From NCBI GenBank assembly GCA_024178355.1, contig JAMZNZ010000002.1, positions 167,501-231,500 of the forward strand: a DNA stretch of 64,000 bases, given 5' to 3'. A program made the position numbers and the translations under genes. Under the pieces are notes generated by a model, which searched no databases, was not told where the DNA came from, and worked only from the letters and a program-made list of their open reading frames with translations. Position 1 is the first letter of the stretch. The number at the start of each line of letters is the position of its first letter. This document shows, in pieces, positions 12,575-21,612 of this stretch. This DNA is from Maricaulaceae bacterium EIL42A08. Its GTDB lineage: Bacteria; Pseudomonadota; Alphaproteobacteria; Caulobacterales; Maricaulaceae.

Positions 12575-12603
12575 CTCACTGGAAATGAAAAGCTTCCAGT
12601 GAG
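12575..12603. repeat. 10-bp perfect inverted repeat upstream of azoR
   Basis: CTCACTGGAA and TTCCAGTGAG flank a 9-base loop, 57 bases after the M28 peptidase stop and 85 bases before the azoreductase start. There is no T tract, so it may be a weak terminator of the peptidase gene or an operator for azoR. The sequence alone does not decide. Confidence 0.5.
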
Positions 12604-12687
12604 CTCTATTAATCGCTGACCCTTCCTGGCCTATCTCTCAGCGCAACGACGCCACCTGTGTCACCAGATAGTCGTTGGGAGATAGCC

Positions 12688-13284
12688 ATGACTCGAATTC
12701 TTCACATTGATGCCAGCGCCCGGACCGAAGGGTCCGTGTCGCGTGATCTGAGCACTCGACTTGTTCGCCGTCTTGCCGACGCGGACGGTGAGATCACCCG
12801 CCGCGACCTGAGCGAGGGTGGCCCGGCCTTCCTTGATGCAGACTGGGTTGGCGCGACTTTCACGTCGCCGGATGCCAGGTCGGACGACCAGCTGGCAACG
12901 CTAGCCCCGTCAGATGTGCTGGTGGATGAACTGGAAGCAGCGGATCACATCGTGATTGGCACTCCGATCTATAACTTCGCCGTGCCAGCCGTGCTGAAGG
13001 CCTGGATTGACCAGGTCGCACGGGTCCACCGCACTTTTGTCTATACGGACACGGGTCCGAAAGGCCTTCTGGATGGCAAGACAGCCTGGATCGTTGTCGC
13101 CTCCGGCGGAACTCCGGTTGATAGCGAGATCGATTTTGCCACGCCGTATCTGCGTCACATCTTCGGATTTATGGGCATTACGGACGTGCGCATCATTGAT
13201 GCCGGGCGCTGGGGCTTTTTGAGCGATGAAGAGAAGGCGGGCGTCATCGCTCAGGCAGAGGGCGAACAGGCCGAAGCAGCTTAG
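12688..13284 (+). CDS. azoR: FMN-dependent NADH-azoreductase
   Basis: A 198-residue flavodoxin-fold quinone/azo reductase of the AzoR family (E. coli AzoR has 201 residues). The FMN phosphate loop region ILHIDASARTEGSVSRDL is at the N-terminus, followed by the family motifs GTPIYNFAVPAVLKAWID and SGGTP. It carries out two-electron NADH-dependent reduction of quinones and azo compounds, commonly for electrophile defence. GGGAG at 12677 sets the start at ATG 12688, excluding an in-frame GTG at 12658. A palindrome lies upstream; no LysR or MarR regulator gene is adjacent. Confidence 0.93.
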   Translation: MTRILHIDASARTEGSVSRDLSTRLVRRLADADGEITRRDLSEGGPAFLDADWVGATFTSPDARSDDQLATLAPSDVLVDELEAADHIVIGTPIYNFAVPAVLKAWIDQVARVHRTFVYTDTGPKGLLDGKTAWIVVASGGTPVDSEIDFATPYLRHIFGFMGITDVRIIDAGRWGFLSDEEKAGVIAQAEGEQAEAA

Positions 13285-13326
13285 GATCAACCAGCCAGCC
13301 TGGATTTGTGCTCTAAACTGGCAGAG

Positions 13327-13352
13327 GCCCCGGATCGCCATGCGTCCGGGGC
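13327..13352. terminator. Hairpin between convergent azoR and the vWA-like gene
   Basis: GCCCCGGA/TCCGGGGC is an 8-bp stem with a 10-base loop, between two convergent stops. Its loop and arms resemble hairpins at 29242, 51843 and 51903 (arms CCCGGA/TCCGGG around a GC-rich centre), so it belongs to a dispersed family placed at gene ends. Confidence 0.65.
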
Positions 13353-13369
13353 TTCATGCTACTCGGGCT

Positions 13370-14164
13370 CTAAAGCGACACCCAGCGGGCGCGCATGCCA
13401 AGCTGGCGGAAGACCTGATCCCAGTAGCCGCGAAGGACCGTGGCCTGATCCTGCTCCCAGCCGCGCCGGGGGATAACATAGATATCGATCTCTACCCCCA
13501 GAAGGCCTGAGCCATATTCCTCTTCCAGCGCGAGCGCGACCTGATAGGGATCAGGCAGGCGGGTTGCGAGATCGCCGCGGGCGCGGCCATAGACTGAAAA
13601 CAGGTTGGAGTTCTGCAGCATGTCGGAGACCAGTATGATCTCACGGTGCGGGCGCTCGGCATTGAATTCGTCGCTGACAGCCAGACGGGCGAGCGCTTCC
13701 AGGATCGGGCTGGCGGGACTTTCCTTGGGCTCGACAAGGTCTGAGAGGGCGCGCTGCAATGGACCCTCAAACAGGGCCTGATACCGCGCTTCCACGAGCT
13801 GGGGGTTGCGGTAGAGCGGGTTGATCTGGTCTCCGCGTCCGGGATTGCAGAGCGAGAAGTTGTTGGTGTTGATGAGCTCACCGCGCTGGTCGAGTTCAAA
13901 CAAAGTGAGCTGCTCGCCAATATCGAGCTGATCGCGAGAGCTGAGCACGAGCTCTTCGATGCCAACGGCCTGCTCGGGGGAGTAGAGATCGGTCTTGTCG
14001 ATCACGATGGCCATGTGCGGCGGAACTTCACCGGCGAGGCACAACGTGTCTTGATCAAACTCAGCCGGCCTCAGGAGCAAGGCGGCATAGCTGATACCGC
14101 CGAGTATCCCAAGAACAATCAGGATGTTGAAAAGCCCGAGTATATCCTTGCCGCGCATGGTCAC
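13370..14164 (-). CDS. Membrane-anchored protein with a vWA-like periplasmic region
   Basis: The function is not recognised. The protein has 264 residues with one N-terminal membrane segment (about residues 10–31) and then a soluble region. That region contains MAIVIDKTDLYSPEQ near residue 51, a possible metal-ion-dependent adhesion-like start, and HREIILVSDMLQNS near residue 172, which resembles the central strands of a von Willebrand A fold. The classical DxSxS is replaced by DKTD, so metal binding is uncertain. It starts at GTG 14164 or ATG 14158; GAGG lies upstream of both. The gene follows the 345-residue membrane protein by 65 bases on the same strand, and the two probably form one unit. 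Confidence 0.6.
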   Translation of the reverse strand: MTMRGKDILGLFNILIVLGILGGISYAALLLRPAEFDQDTLCLAGEVPPHMAIVIDKTDLYSPEQAVGIEELVLSSRDQLDIGEQLTLFELDQRGELINTNNFSLCNPGRGDQINPLYRNPQLVEARYQALFEGPLQRALSDLVEPKESPASPILEALARLAVSDEFNAERPHREIILVSDMLQNSNLFSVYGRARGDLATRLPDPYQVALALEEEYGSGLLGVEIDIYVIPRRGWEQDQATVLRGYWDQVFRQLGMRARWVSL

Positions 14165-14229
14165 CCCACCTCATTAACCAAGACCAGTGTAGCGCGGCTT
14201 TCTGGCCGCGCTACCGTGCTGGTCAAGTT

Positions 14230-15267
14230 TTACGCTCGTGGCGGGGGCTCAGACGCGTATACGTCCTCGCGCGTGTCCCGAGCCGCGCGCTGCTGGCGGC
14301 GCGAACGACTGGCGGCCAGTGCTTCTTCGACTTCTTCAGCGAACACGTCATCGATCTCGTGCTTCAGGGCGATGGCCCGCTCGCGCGTGGTCGCGTGGTC
14401 GCCGACAGAAGCTGACACCAGCGGTTCGCCGTCTTCGTCGAACTGGTCAGCGGACCGACCAGAGGGCAGCTGCTTTAGAACCGCTGCCAGATGCGATGAC
14501 GCAGCCACAAGGCGGCGGTGTGCCGCGCCATATCCGATCAGGCGATCGTCAAAGGTCGCGCCTTTGAACGCGCCGATGACAGCAAACGTCATGCCCAGAA
14601 TGAACAGCAGCAAAGCTTCCAGCGTTTCAAACGGTGCAAAGGTGAGGGCGCGCGTAATTGGTGTCAGGATCTCACCGCTCGGAGCCACGTCAGCCAGTGC
14701 CAGCGTTGCTGCATTGATTTCCAGCAGGTCGCGATAGTGTGCGGCCGAAAAATTCAGGAAGGTGATCAGCAGGACTGCCACCGGGACAAAGATACACGCC
14801 GCGGCGAAAGAGAACGGACGGTGCGGGTTCTGCAGCATGCGCAGACCCAGAAAACCGATGATGAAGAAGCTTGCGATCACATTGGTGAAGGCCACCGTGA
14901 TGGCTTGAATCCAGCCGCCCAAGAGGCCTAGATCAGACCCCTTTGAGAAAAAGTAGGCGTTCAGCACACCTTCAAACAGCACCATGCCCGCCAGAATGGA
15001 GAAGGTCATGATGTGGCTTTCAGGATAAGCCGGCGCGCGCATGATCGGCCTAACGCCTTCATCGTCGCCAAAGCGGCTGCCGCGCGTATCCTTGAAGTTC
15101 AGATAGGCGGTAAAGGCGGCGGCTGCGCGCTGGTAGGCGTAGGTCAGCCGGTCCGACATCTTTTGTGTCGCCTGGTCGAGGCGGTCGTTCACGTCTGCAG
15201 CTCCGCGCTGAAGAAGCTCACGGTTCTGCATCGGACGGCGAATGCGTGACTGAATGGTGTCTGACAT
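14230..15267 (-). CDS. Multi-pass membrane protein of unknown function
   Basis: A 345-residue protein that I do not recognise. It has a cytosolic N-terminal ~85 residues, then four likely membrane helices: around FSILAGMVLFEGVLNAYFF, AITVAFTNVIASFFIIGFLGL, AACIFVPVAVLLITFLNF and ALLLFILGMTFAVIGAF. The C-terminal cytosolic tail is charged and probably helical (EIDDVFAEEVEEALAASRSRRQQ). It precedes the vWA-like gene in an apparent two-gene operon, suggesting a joint membrane complex. The divergent amidase gene begins 210 bases away. The ATG start gives a standard MSDTIQSR opening. Confidence 0.6.
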   Translation of the reverse strand: MSDTIQSRIRRPMQNRELLQRGAADVNDRLDQATQKMSDRLTYAYQRAAAAFTAYLNFKDTRGSRFGDDEGVRPIMRAPAYPESHIMTFSILAGMVLFEGVLNAYFFSKGSDLGLLGGWIQAITVAFTNVIASFFIIGFLGLRMLQNPHRPFSFAAACIFVPVAVLLITFLNFSAAHYRDLLEINAATLALADVAPSGEILTPITRALTFAPFETLEALLLFILGMTFAVIGAFKGATFDDRLIGYGAAHRRLVAASSHLAAVLKQLPSGRSADQFDEDGEPLVSASVGDHATTRERAIALKHEIDDVFAEEVEEALAASRSRRQQRAARDTREDVYASEPPPRA

Positions 15268-15391
15268 CTCGGAGCCCCTTTGATTTTCAATTTCACAACC
15301 CCGCTTACAAATTAACTGCCCAGGTGAGGCACAATTGGGGTGAGAAATAAGGCAATTTGCCCGATGTCTCGCCCCCTGTGAGCCAACAGTC

Positions 15392-15408
15392 TTAATCAGT
15401 GTTAACCA
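15392..15408. promoter_or_regulatory. Possible CtrA-type motif in the divergent intergenic region
   Basis: TTAA-N6-TTAACCAT lies between the divergent membrane-protein and amidase genes. The second half equals the strong TTAACCAT half-site of the alphaproteobacterial cell-cycle regulator CtrA, but the spacing is 6 rather than the consensus 7. It could regulate either gene. This is a motif match only. Confidence 0.3.
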
Positions 15409-15476
15409 TAGACCAGAAAGGCCAAAGCGCGCGATATTGCTTGCGACAAAAAACGCTCAAATCGGGGAATTAAGGC

Positions 15477-17204
15477 ATGTCTGACACATTTTCGCCCACA
15501 GGAGCCACGCGCCGCGGGGCGCTTGGATTGCTCGCGGCTGCCGGGGTTGGAGGAATCGCCGCATCTGCAAAGGCTCAGGACGTTCCGCCGATCACGACCA
15601 ACGAGCTGGCCGGGGCCGAACGCCTTGCCGGGGTGAGTTATACCGAGGCTGAGCGTGAACAGATGCTCAACGGCATTGATGCCTGGGTGTCCCGCGCTGA
15701 AGCGCTGCGAGCGATGGAAAAGCCCAACGCGCTGGCGCCCGCCATGACCTTTGATCCGCGCCTTCCTGGCAAGCGATATGAGCCGGATCAAGGCGGTGTT
15801 CGCGGACTCGGTGCAGCACCGGCTCTGCCATCAGACGCCACCGATATCGCTTTTGCCCCCACATGGATGCAGAGCCAGTGGCTGGCATCGGGTGCAATCA
15901 GCTCGCTGGAGCTGACCGAGATTTATCTGGCCCGCATCGCCGCTCACGCTGATCGACTGGAATGCTTTGTAGCGGTCACTGCAGATCGCGCGCGCGCTGA
16001 AGCGAGAGCGCGCGATGCCGAGCGCGCGCGCGGTGAGCTTCGGGGGCCGCTGCACGGCATTCCCTATACGCTTAAGGATATCATCGATGTCGAAGGCCTG
16101 CCCGCGACCTGGGGGGCGACTGTCTATCAGGACCGGGTTGCGACCGAGACAGCGACGGTGGCGACACGGCTTCAGGACGCCGGTGCGGTTCTGCTGGGCA
16201 AGGTCACGACCGGCGCAATTGCCTATGGGGATATCTGGTATGACGGGGTGACCCGCAATCCGTTCAATCCTAACGAGGGTAGCTCTGGATCGTCGGCAGG
16301 TCCGGCGTCTGCCACTGCTGCCGCACTGTGCAGCTTCTCCATCGGGACAGAGACGCTAGGCTCCATCGTTTCACCCTCTCACCGTTGTGGCACCACCGGT
16401 CTTCGCCCGACCTTTGGCCGTGTGCCGCGGACTGGCGCGATGGCGCTTTGCTGGTCGCTGGACAAAATTGGTCCGATTTGCCGAGCGGTCGCGGATACGG
16501 CGCTGGTGCTAGATGCGATCAATGGCGGTGACGCCGGGGATGCGTCGAGCATCAAAGCGGGCTTTGGGGCTGACCTGTCGCGCGACCTGACCGGCCTGCG
16601 GCTGGGCTATAACCCGGCCTGGTTTGAACAGGCCGCTGATCCCGACCGAGCAGCGCTGGAGGCGGCGCGCTCGCTTGGTGTGGAGCTTGTGGAGTTCGAC
16701 GTCGACGCTGAACCGTGGGGCGCGATGCTGATCCAGCTGGAGGCTGAATCGGCCGCCGCCTTTGAGCATCTGACGCTGGAAGACCTCGACGATCGCCTGC
16801 GCTGGCAGGAGGATGCCGCCTGGCCGAACACCTTCCGCAGGGCCCGCTTTGCCAGTGCGGTGGACATGGTCAACGCCGACCGCCTGCGCCGCAAAGCCAT
16901 GGAGATGATGGCCGAGCGCTTTGACAACCTCGATGCCATCATTGGTCCGAACTTCGCGGGCGGCATGTTGTTGATCACCAACTATACCGGCAACCCCCAG
17001 CTTGCCTTCCGGTCAGGTTTCACCGACCAACCGACCCGTACGGTCTTCGGGGCTGCGGCCGATGAAAGCGGCGACACCTTCTCGGTGCCCTATGCCACCA
17101 GCCTGTGGGGTCCGCTGTTTGATGAAAGCGTAATCCTGGCGCTCGGCCAGGCGATTGAAGCGCGCCTGGATGTGGCCAGCCAACGACCGACCGAGTTTTC
17201 TTAA
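15477..17204 (+). CDS. Tat-exported amidase (amidase signature family)
   Basis: A 575-residue secreted amide hydrolase. The N-terminus carries a twin-arginine signal, ATRRGALGLLAAAGVGG, with probable cleavage after SAKA near residue 33. The Ser-cisSer-Lys catalytic triad is visible: lysine in YTLKDIIDVEG near residue 200 and the Gly/Ser-rich stretch NEGSSGSSAGPASA near residue 265, followed by the family's GTETLGSI motif. An N-terminal extension of about 110 residues precedes the catalytic domain. Substrate specificity cannot be told. A GST gene starts 12 bases after its stop, so the two are probably co-transcribed. Confidence 0.92.
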   Translation: MSDTFSPTGATRRGALGLLAAAGVGGIAASAKAQDVPPITTNELAGAERLAGVSYTEAEREQMLNGIDAWVSRAEALRAMEKPNALAPAMTFDPRLPGKRYEPDQGGVRGLGAAPALPSDATDIAFAPTWMQSQWLASGAISSLELTEIYLARIAAHADRLECFVAVTADRARAEARARDAERARGELRGPLHGIPYTLKDIIDVEGLPATWGATVYQDRVATETATVATRLQDAGAVLLGKVTTGAIAYGDIWYDGVTRNPFNPNEGSSGSSAGPASATAAALCSFSIGTETLGSIVSPSHRCGTTGLRPTFGRVPRTGAMALCWSLDKIGPICRAVADTALVLDAINGGDAGDASSIKAGFGADLSRDLTGLRLGYNPAWFEQAADPDRAALEAARSLGVELVEFDVDAEPWGAMLIQLEAESAAAFEHLTLEDLDDRLRWQEDAAWPNTFRRARFASAVDMVNADRLRRKAMEMMAERFDNLDAIIGPNFAGGMLLITNYTGNPQLAFRSGFTDQPTRTVFGAAADESGDTFSVPYATSLWGPLFDESVILALGQAIEARLDVASQRPTEFS

Positions 17205-17216
17205 AGGATGGCATCC

Positions 17217-17849
17217 ATGGTGAAATTCTACGATTGCGCAACCGCGCCCAGCCCCCGCCGCGCCCGTATGGTAATTGCCGAAAAGCGCATCGATGTGGAG
17301 ACTATCGAGATTGATCTGCGTTCCGGCGGGCAGTTCGCGCCGGAGTTTCAGGCGGTCAATCCAAACTGCACCGTACCGGTTCTGGTCACCGAAGAGGGCG
17401 AGGCGATCTGTGAGAATGCCGGGATAGTGCGCTATCTCGAAGCCGAATTTCCCGACCCGCCTTTGCTGGGGCGCTCATCCATCGAACAGGCGCGTGTGGC
17501 TGAATGGGTCTGGCGGGCCGAATTTGAAGGCCTGATGAGCGTGATGGAGGTGCTGCGCAACACCTCCAAAGCGATGAAGGATCGCGCCCTTCCAGGACCG
17601 GCCCCCGTCGCGCAAATCCCTGCGCTCGCCGAACGCGGCATGGCGCGGGGCACGCGCTTTTTTGAAAGCCTTGATAAACAGCTACGGGACAATCCCTGGG
17701 TGGCTGGTGACGGGTTCAGCTTTGCCGACATAACCGCCTTCGTTTTCGTGGAATTTGCCGCTTGGGTAAAACTGGCGCCCGCGGAAAATCTCGACGCTCT
17801 GGCCAAGTGGCGGGACGCCTGCAAGGCGCGGCCGAGTGGGAGCGTTTAG
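17217..17849 (+). CDS. Glutathione S-transferase family protein
   Basis: A 210-residue GST with the N-terminal thioredoxin-like half (MVKFYDCATAPSPRRARM) containing a conserved NPNCTVPVL cis-proline segment and ENAGIVRYLE for the glutathione gamma-glutamyl contact. A helical C-terminal half has DNPWVAGDGFSFADITAF. AAGGA at 17205 is 8 bases from ATG 17217 but directly abuts the in-frame ATG at 17208, so 17217 is the better start. It lies 12 bases after the amidase and may act on the same compounds. The enzymatic substrate is unknown. Confidence 0.88.
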   Translation: MVKFYDCATAPSPRRARMVIAEKRIDVETIEIDLRSGGQFAPEFQAVNPNCTVPVLVTEEGEAICENAGIVRYLEAEFPDPPLLGRSSIEQARVAEWVWRAEFEGLMSVMEVLRNTSKAMKDRALPGPAPVAQIPALAERGMARGTRFFESLDKQLRDNPWVAGDGFSFADITAFVFVEFAAWVKLAPAENLDALAKWRDACKARPSGSV

Positions 17850-17893
17850 GGGCTTTGAGACCGGAAATCGCGGCCTCAGTTCCAATTTTCAGC

Positions 17894-17967
17894 ATCATCC
17901 TGAACTTGATTCAGGACCCGGCTTCGGTGCCGATCCGACTGGGTCCCAAATCAAGTTCGGGATGACG
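17894..17967. repeat. Dispersed hairpin repeat, family 1, copy 1
   Basis: A ~74-bp imperfect palindrome with arms CATCCTGAACTTGATTCAGG and a reverse complement near GGGTCCCAAATCAAGTTCGG. It lies between the convergent GST and S9 peptidase genes. A close copy is at 29369–29443 and a diverged one at 63575–63653. Similar 'tcatcctgaacttgattcaggaccc' elements are common in alphaproteobacteria. It may help terminate both transcripts. Confidence 0.85.
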
Positions 17968-17974
17968 GTTGGAG

Positions 17975-20035
17975 TTATTCCTCACCCTCAGCATTCGCCG
18001 GATCATACTCCTCGAACCACGCCAGGATATGCCCGACCTTTTGAAGAAGGCGCGACGGGCGGCTGTCGGCGATGCCGTGATAGGTGCCGGGGATGCGGAC
18101 CAGACGGCTATCAATGCCGCGGATCTGTAGCGCGTTGTAATACTGCTCAGATTCAAACACGGGCGTGCGGCGGTCTTCAGCGCCGACAAACACCAGGCTT
18201 GGAGTTTCCACATTGCCCACCAGTGAGAGCGGGCTGCGGCGCCAGTATTCTTCCGGCTCATCCCATGGCGTCACGCCAAACCAGTAGGGCATGATCGCCG
18301 GGCCGATATCAGCGGCCAGCGTAAAGCTGGTCCAGTTGATGACCGGCTTGCCCACTGCAGCGGCAGCAAAGCGATCGGTCATGCCAATCAGCTGGGCGGT
18401 CAGCACGCCGCCGCCGGACCCGCCGGTGACGAACAGGCGGTCTTCATCGGCAATGCCCATCTCGATGACATGGTCGACGCCGGACAAAAGGTCGTCCACA
18501 TCATTGCCGGGGTAAGCCTTGTCGATCAGGTTGGCGAATTCCTCACCGTAGGACGTCGAACCGCGCGGGTTGGTGTAGAGCACCGCATATCCGGCCGCCG
18601 CCATTAGCTGAACCTCGCCAGAGAATTGCGGGCCATAGGCGGTGTGCGGCCCGCCATGGATTTCAAGGATGAGCGGCAGGCGCTCATCGCCCTGTCCCGA
18701 GTAGCCTGGAGGCAGAGCCAGCCAGCCCTGAATCTCGCGACCGTCGGCGGAGCTTTCCCAGCTGACTTCCATGATCTCGGCCAGCTCGGCGCGGCCCAGA
18801 ACATCGGCGTTCAGATCGGTCAGCTCACGGCCACCGCGGCGGTTGCCCGCGCCCACATCGGCCAGGTCATAGGGGCTTGCCAGAGTGGCAGCCCAGCGAC
18901 CGTTGTTCGATGCGCTGAAGGATCCGGACGTATAAGGTCGGCCAAAGGTCGTGCCGCCGATGGCGTCCGTGACCCGGTCAAGATTGCCGCTAAGCGTGGT
19001 GCGAGCGAGGACCGTCTGGCCGCGATCATCAAACCGGACCCACAGGGCGCTGTCGCCATTCCATTCAACCTGGTCAATGCCACGATCAAGCTCGGCGAGC
19101 AGGCGGCGCGGCTCGCCCCCGTCGATATCCATCACATAAAGATTGGCATCGACGTTGGACTCATAGCGCTCTTCTTCACCCAGATAGGCGAGCGTCTCGC
19201 CGTCAGGGGAAATTGTCGGGCTACCCTCCGGACCCGGGAAATCCGTAATCTGGCGTTCCTGGCCAAAGCGGGACACCGCCCAGATGTCAGACTTCCTGAA
19301 ATCAAAACCGTCAGCTTCGCGGCCACCCCAGCTGTAGAAAATTTCCTCGCTATCAGGGTGCCATTCAAGGCCGGAAATATTGCCGTCAGCGGCACTGGTC
19401 AGGCGCTGGGGAGCGCCGCCTTCAGCGGAGATAATGTAAATCTGAGAGCCGCCGTCAGGAATTTCGCCCACGCCGTCAAACTCATACCGGGTGGTTTCAT
19501 CAACAATGGACGGTGCCGCCCATTCAGCACCCGGCGGCGGGCTGGGCATACCGATATCGACCTGCGGGCCGGGGGCTGGTGTGAACATGGTGAAGGCGAT
19601 CCATTGGCCGTCCGGTGACCAGGTCAGATTGCCAGCCCCAAAAGGAAGCTCGGCCAGACGCGCCTGACGACCGGTCGAAGGCCAGAACTTGATGAGGCTG
19701 GTTTCACCCTCTTCGCTTGCCACCGCAACTATGGCTTCAGAATCCGGTGACCAGGCCGCGCCGGAGTATGACGCTGAGCCGCTCGCGATGGGACGGTGAT
19801 CGCTGCCATCATAATCGACGACCCATAGCGCCGGGCGCGTGCGATCGGTCATGATGTCGTTGGAGCGGCGGATATAAACGATGTGATCGCCATCGGGGCT
19901 GATCTGGGGGCTGGCTGCCATCTCCAGGCTGAAGACATCTTCAAACTGTAGCGGACCTTCAAGGTCGTTGGCGCTAGCGGCACCGGTCAGCGCAAGGCTT
20001 GCGGTCGCCATAAGACTAAAACGGATAGCCATCAT
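17975..20035 (-). CDS. Secreted S9 family prolyl oligopeptidase-like peptidase
   Basis: A 686-residue exported serine peptidase. A signal peptide ends near GAASAND (residue ~23). The middle ~370 residues form a TolB/WD40-like propeller with repeated WSPDG/ISPDG motifs. The C-terminal alpha/beta hydrolase domain has EIHGGPHTAYG, the nucleophile elbow TGGSGGGV, aspartate in VGAEDRRTP and histidine in PGTYHGI. S9C-type enzymes remove N-terminal or acyl amino acids from short peptides. This probably works with the M28 peptidase in peptide scavenging. The upstream gap to the 390-residue gene is 87 bases. Confidence 0.93.
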   Translation of the reverse strand: MMAIRFSLMATASLALTGAASANDLEGPLQFEDVFSLEMAASPQISPDGDHIVYIRRSNDIMTDRTRPALWVVDYDGSDHRPIASGSASYSGAAWSPDSEAIVAVASEEGETSLIKFWPSTGRQARLAELPFGAGNLTWSPDGQWIAFTMFTPAPGPQVDIGMPSPPPGAEWAAPSIVDETTRYEFDGVGEIPDGGSQIYIISAEGGAPQRLTSAADGNISGLEWHPDSEEIFYSWGGREADGFDFRKSDIWAVSRFGQERQITDFPGPEGSPTISPDGETLAYLGEEERYESNVDANLYVMDIDGGEPRRLLAELDRGIDQVEWNGDSALWVRFDDRGQTVLARTTLSGNLDRVTDAIGGTTFGRPYTSGSFSASNNGRWAATLASPYDLADVGAGNRRGGRELTDLNADVLGRAELAEIMEVSWESSADGREIQGWLALPPGYSGQGDERLPLILEIHGGPHTAYGPQFSGEVQLMAAAGYAVLYTNPRGSTSYGEEFANLIDKAYPGNDVDDLLSGVDHVIEMGIADEDRLFVTGGSGGGVLTAQLIGMTDRFAAAAVGKPVINWTSFTLAADIGPAIMPYWFGVTPWDEPEEYWRRSPLSLVGNVETPSLVFVGAEDRRTPVFESEQYYNALQIRGIDSRLVRIPGTYHGIADSRPSRLLQKVGHILAWFEEYDPANAEGEE

Positions 20036-20122
20036 TATTCTCCCCGAACTTGATGCGCAGCTAGAAGGCCACGCTCTTGTGCGAGGAGGGTAGGCGGGGG
20101 CTGCGGGTCCGGCAAGCCGGGC

Positions 20123-21295
20123 TTATGCCGCCGAGGCCATAAGGGCTTCGCTGGTCAGCCTGAAAGGTGCCCGCGGCGCGTCGAAGACTCCAACGGAACG
20201 CCCGGCGATTTGCTGAACACCCGCATGCATCGCGGCTTGAAGGTCTTCAAAGCGGTGCACCCCGTGCAGGTAAACACTCACCGATTTGCGTCGAGCGAGC
20301 GCAACGATCCGGTCCAGATCGGCGCGAGGCGGCAGGCGATGCGTGCCAGGCAGACTTGCGCCCACAAAGGACGTGCCGGTTTCGACCTGGCTCTCAATGC
20401 TGACCGCATCAAGGCGCATATCCACATAAAGGTGCTTGGCCTGGCTCATCAAAATGCGACCCGTTTCACCCATGATCGATGACGGTGCGTTCAACGGGGC
20501 CCCTTCAAGACGGACCCATACCAGCGGCTTGATTGCATCTGGCAGTTGAGACAGTGCGGTCACAAAGCGGGCCCGGGTTCGCGGCAAGGAGGCTGACGAG
20601 AACCCAGCCGGAATAATCAATGCACACCGCGAGCCGGTCTCGATCAGTGTTCCAAGCGACTTTACCGCCTCGTCCAGGATTTGAAGATCAAACTCAAGCC
20701 GGGCGTCGGCCTTTTCAGGCCTGAAAGCCTTGGTGCCACGCAGGCTGTCATCGGGGCAGGTTGGCTCCACAAAATAACTCGCCGCAGCTTCCATGCGTGC
20801 ATCCCAAACGGGAAAATAGCTCAGCCCGGTAATGATGTCGCTTTGCGTGTCTGCGTCTGAGGCTTTGGTGGGCTCGGGAATGGCGTCAACAAACTCAATA
20901 TCGTCGCCAGCAATCGCCGCTTCGAATTCTGCAAGGCTCAGCTTCTCAGCAAAGGCTTCAACGCCAAGCTCTGATAGTTGTTTGTCGCCAAGAAAGAAGC
21001 GTTCCATTTCTTCGCGAATGCTGCGTGTTGTCTGCTCCGCCTTCTTCCCGGACAGGGCGTTGAAGATCACGAGGAACCCTGTTGCACACGGGATAATAAG
21101 GTCTGCTTCGGCCACTCGGCGTTCAATGATCGAGGAGGCGGCGAGGAAAACGCGACTGCGAATGGACGGCCACTCGGCCCCCGCGGCCCGACGCAGCCGA
21201 TCCATGTTGATGAATTGATAGCGACTGACATCGAGACGGTCTGTCTCTGCCAGTCGTCGCTTCAATTCCTTCATCACGGTGTCGTCCATGCGCAT
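20123..21295 (-). CDS. Protein with degenerate GGDEF/EAL-like halves, putative
   Basis: A 390-residue soluble protein without a confident family. The first ~130 residues (FINMDRLRRAAGAEW, then a DLIIPCATGFLVIFNA segment where a GGDEF signature would sit) look like a worn GGDEF-type domain. The second half resembles an EAL phosphodiesterase fold: YFPVWDARMEAAASYF at its start, then SLPRTRARFVTALSQLP, and HLYVDMRLD, and HRFEDLQAAMHAGVQQIAGR near the end. The EAL and metal residues are absent. If right, it would bind ligand or partner without c-di-GMP catalysis. The resemblance is by eye, so the call is tentative. It is a single gene divergent from the TonB receptor. Confidence 0.45.
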   Translation of the reverse strand: MRMDDTVMKELKRRLAETDRLDVSRYQFINMDRLRRAAGAEWPSIRSRVFLAASSIIERRVAEADLIIPCATGFLVIFNALSGKKAEQTTRSIREEMERFFLGDKQLSELGVEAFAEKLSLAEFEAAIAGDDIEFVDAIPEPTKASDADTQSDIITGLSYFPVWDARMEAAASYFVEPTCPDDSLRGTKAFRPEKADARLEFDLQILDEAVKSLGTLIETGSRCALIIPAGFSSASLPRTRARFVTALSQLPDAIKPLVWVRLEGAPLNAPSSIMGETGRILMSQAKHLYVDMRLDAVSIESQVETGTSFVGASLPGTHRLPPRADLDRIVALARRKSVSVYLHGVHRFEDLQAAMHAGVQQIAGRSVGVFDAPRAPFRLTSEALMASAA

Positions 21296-21612
21296 CCTCT
21301 CAAGGCTTTCCCTGATACTGACAGAGTTTCCTTGTCATCTGGTAACTGGAGCGCGCCAACATGCAGCCGATTTGTTCGCGCTCGCAGCAAAGCCCTTGTC
21401 GGCAAAGGGCGTGCTTCTAATGCAACACTTCTGTGAAATGCGCTCGCGCAGGTGGGGATAAGGGTCCAATCGCGTCGTTAGCACTGCCGAGTTCGCTTCA
21501 AGTCAGCCTGCAAATCGGTCAATGTTGACAATAAGATGCATGCTGCGCTGCAGCAAGGACACAACAAGCATCAGACGACCTGAATGAAACATCCTTAGGA
21601 GGACGCATCACA
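21296..21612. other. Intergenic region upstream of the TonB receptor
   Basis: 317 bases with no gene I can support. It must contain the promoters of the divergent 390-residue gene and the TonB receptor. AGGAGGA at 21597–21603, nine bases before the ATG at 21613, is a strong ribosome site for the receptor. No clear operator was found. Confidence 0.5.
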
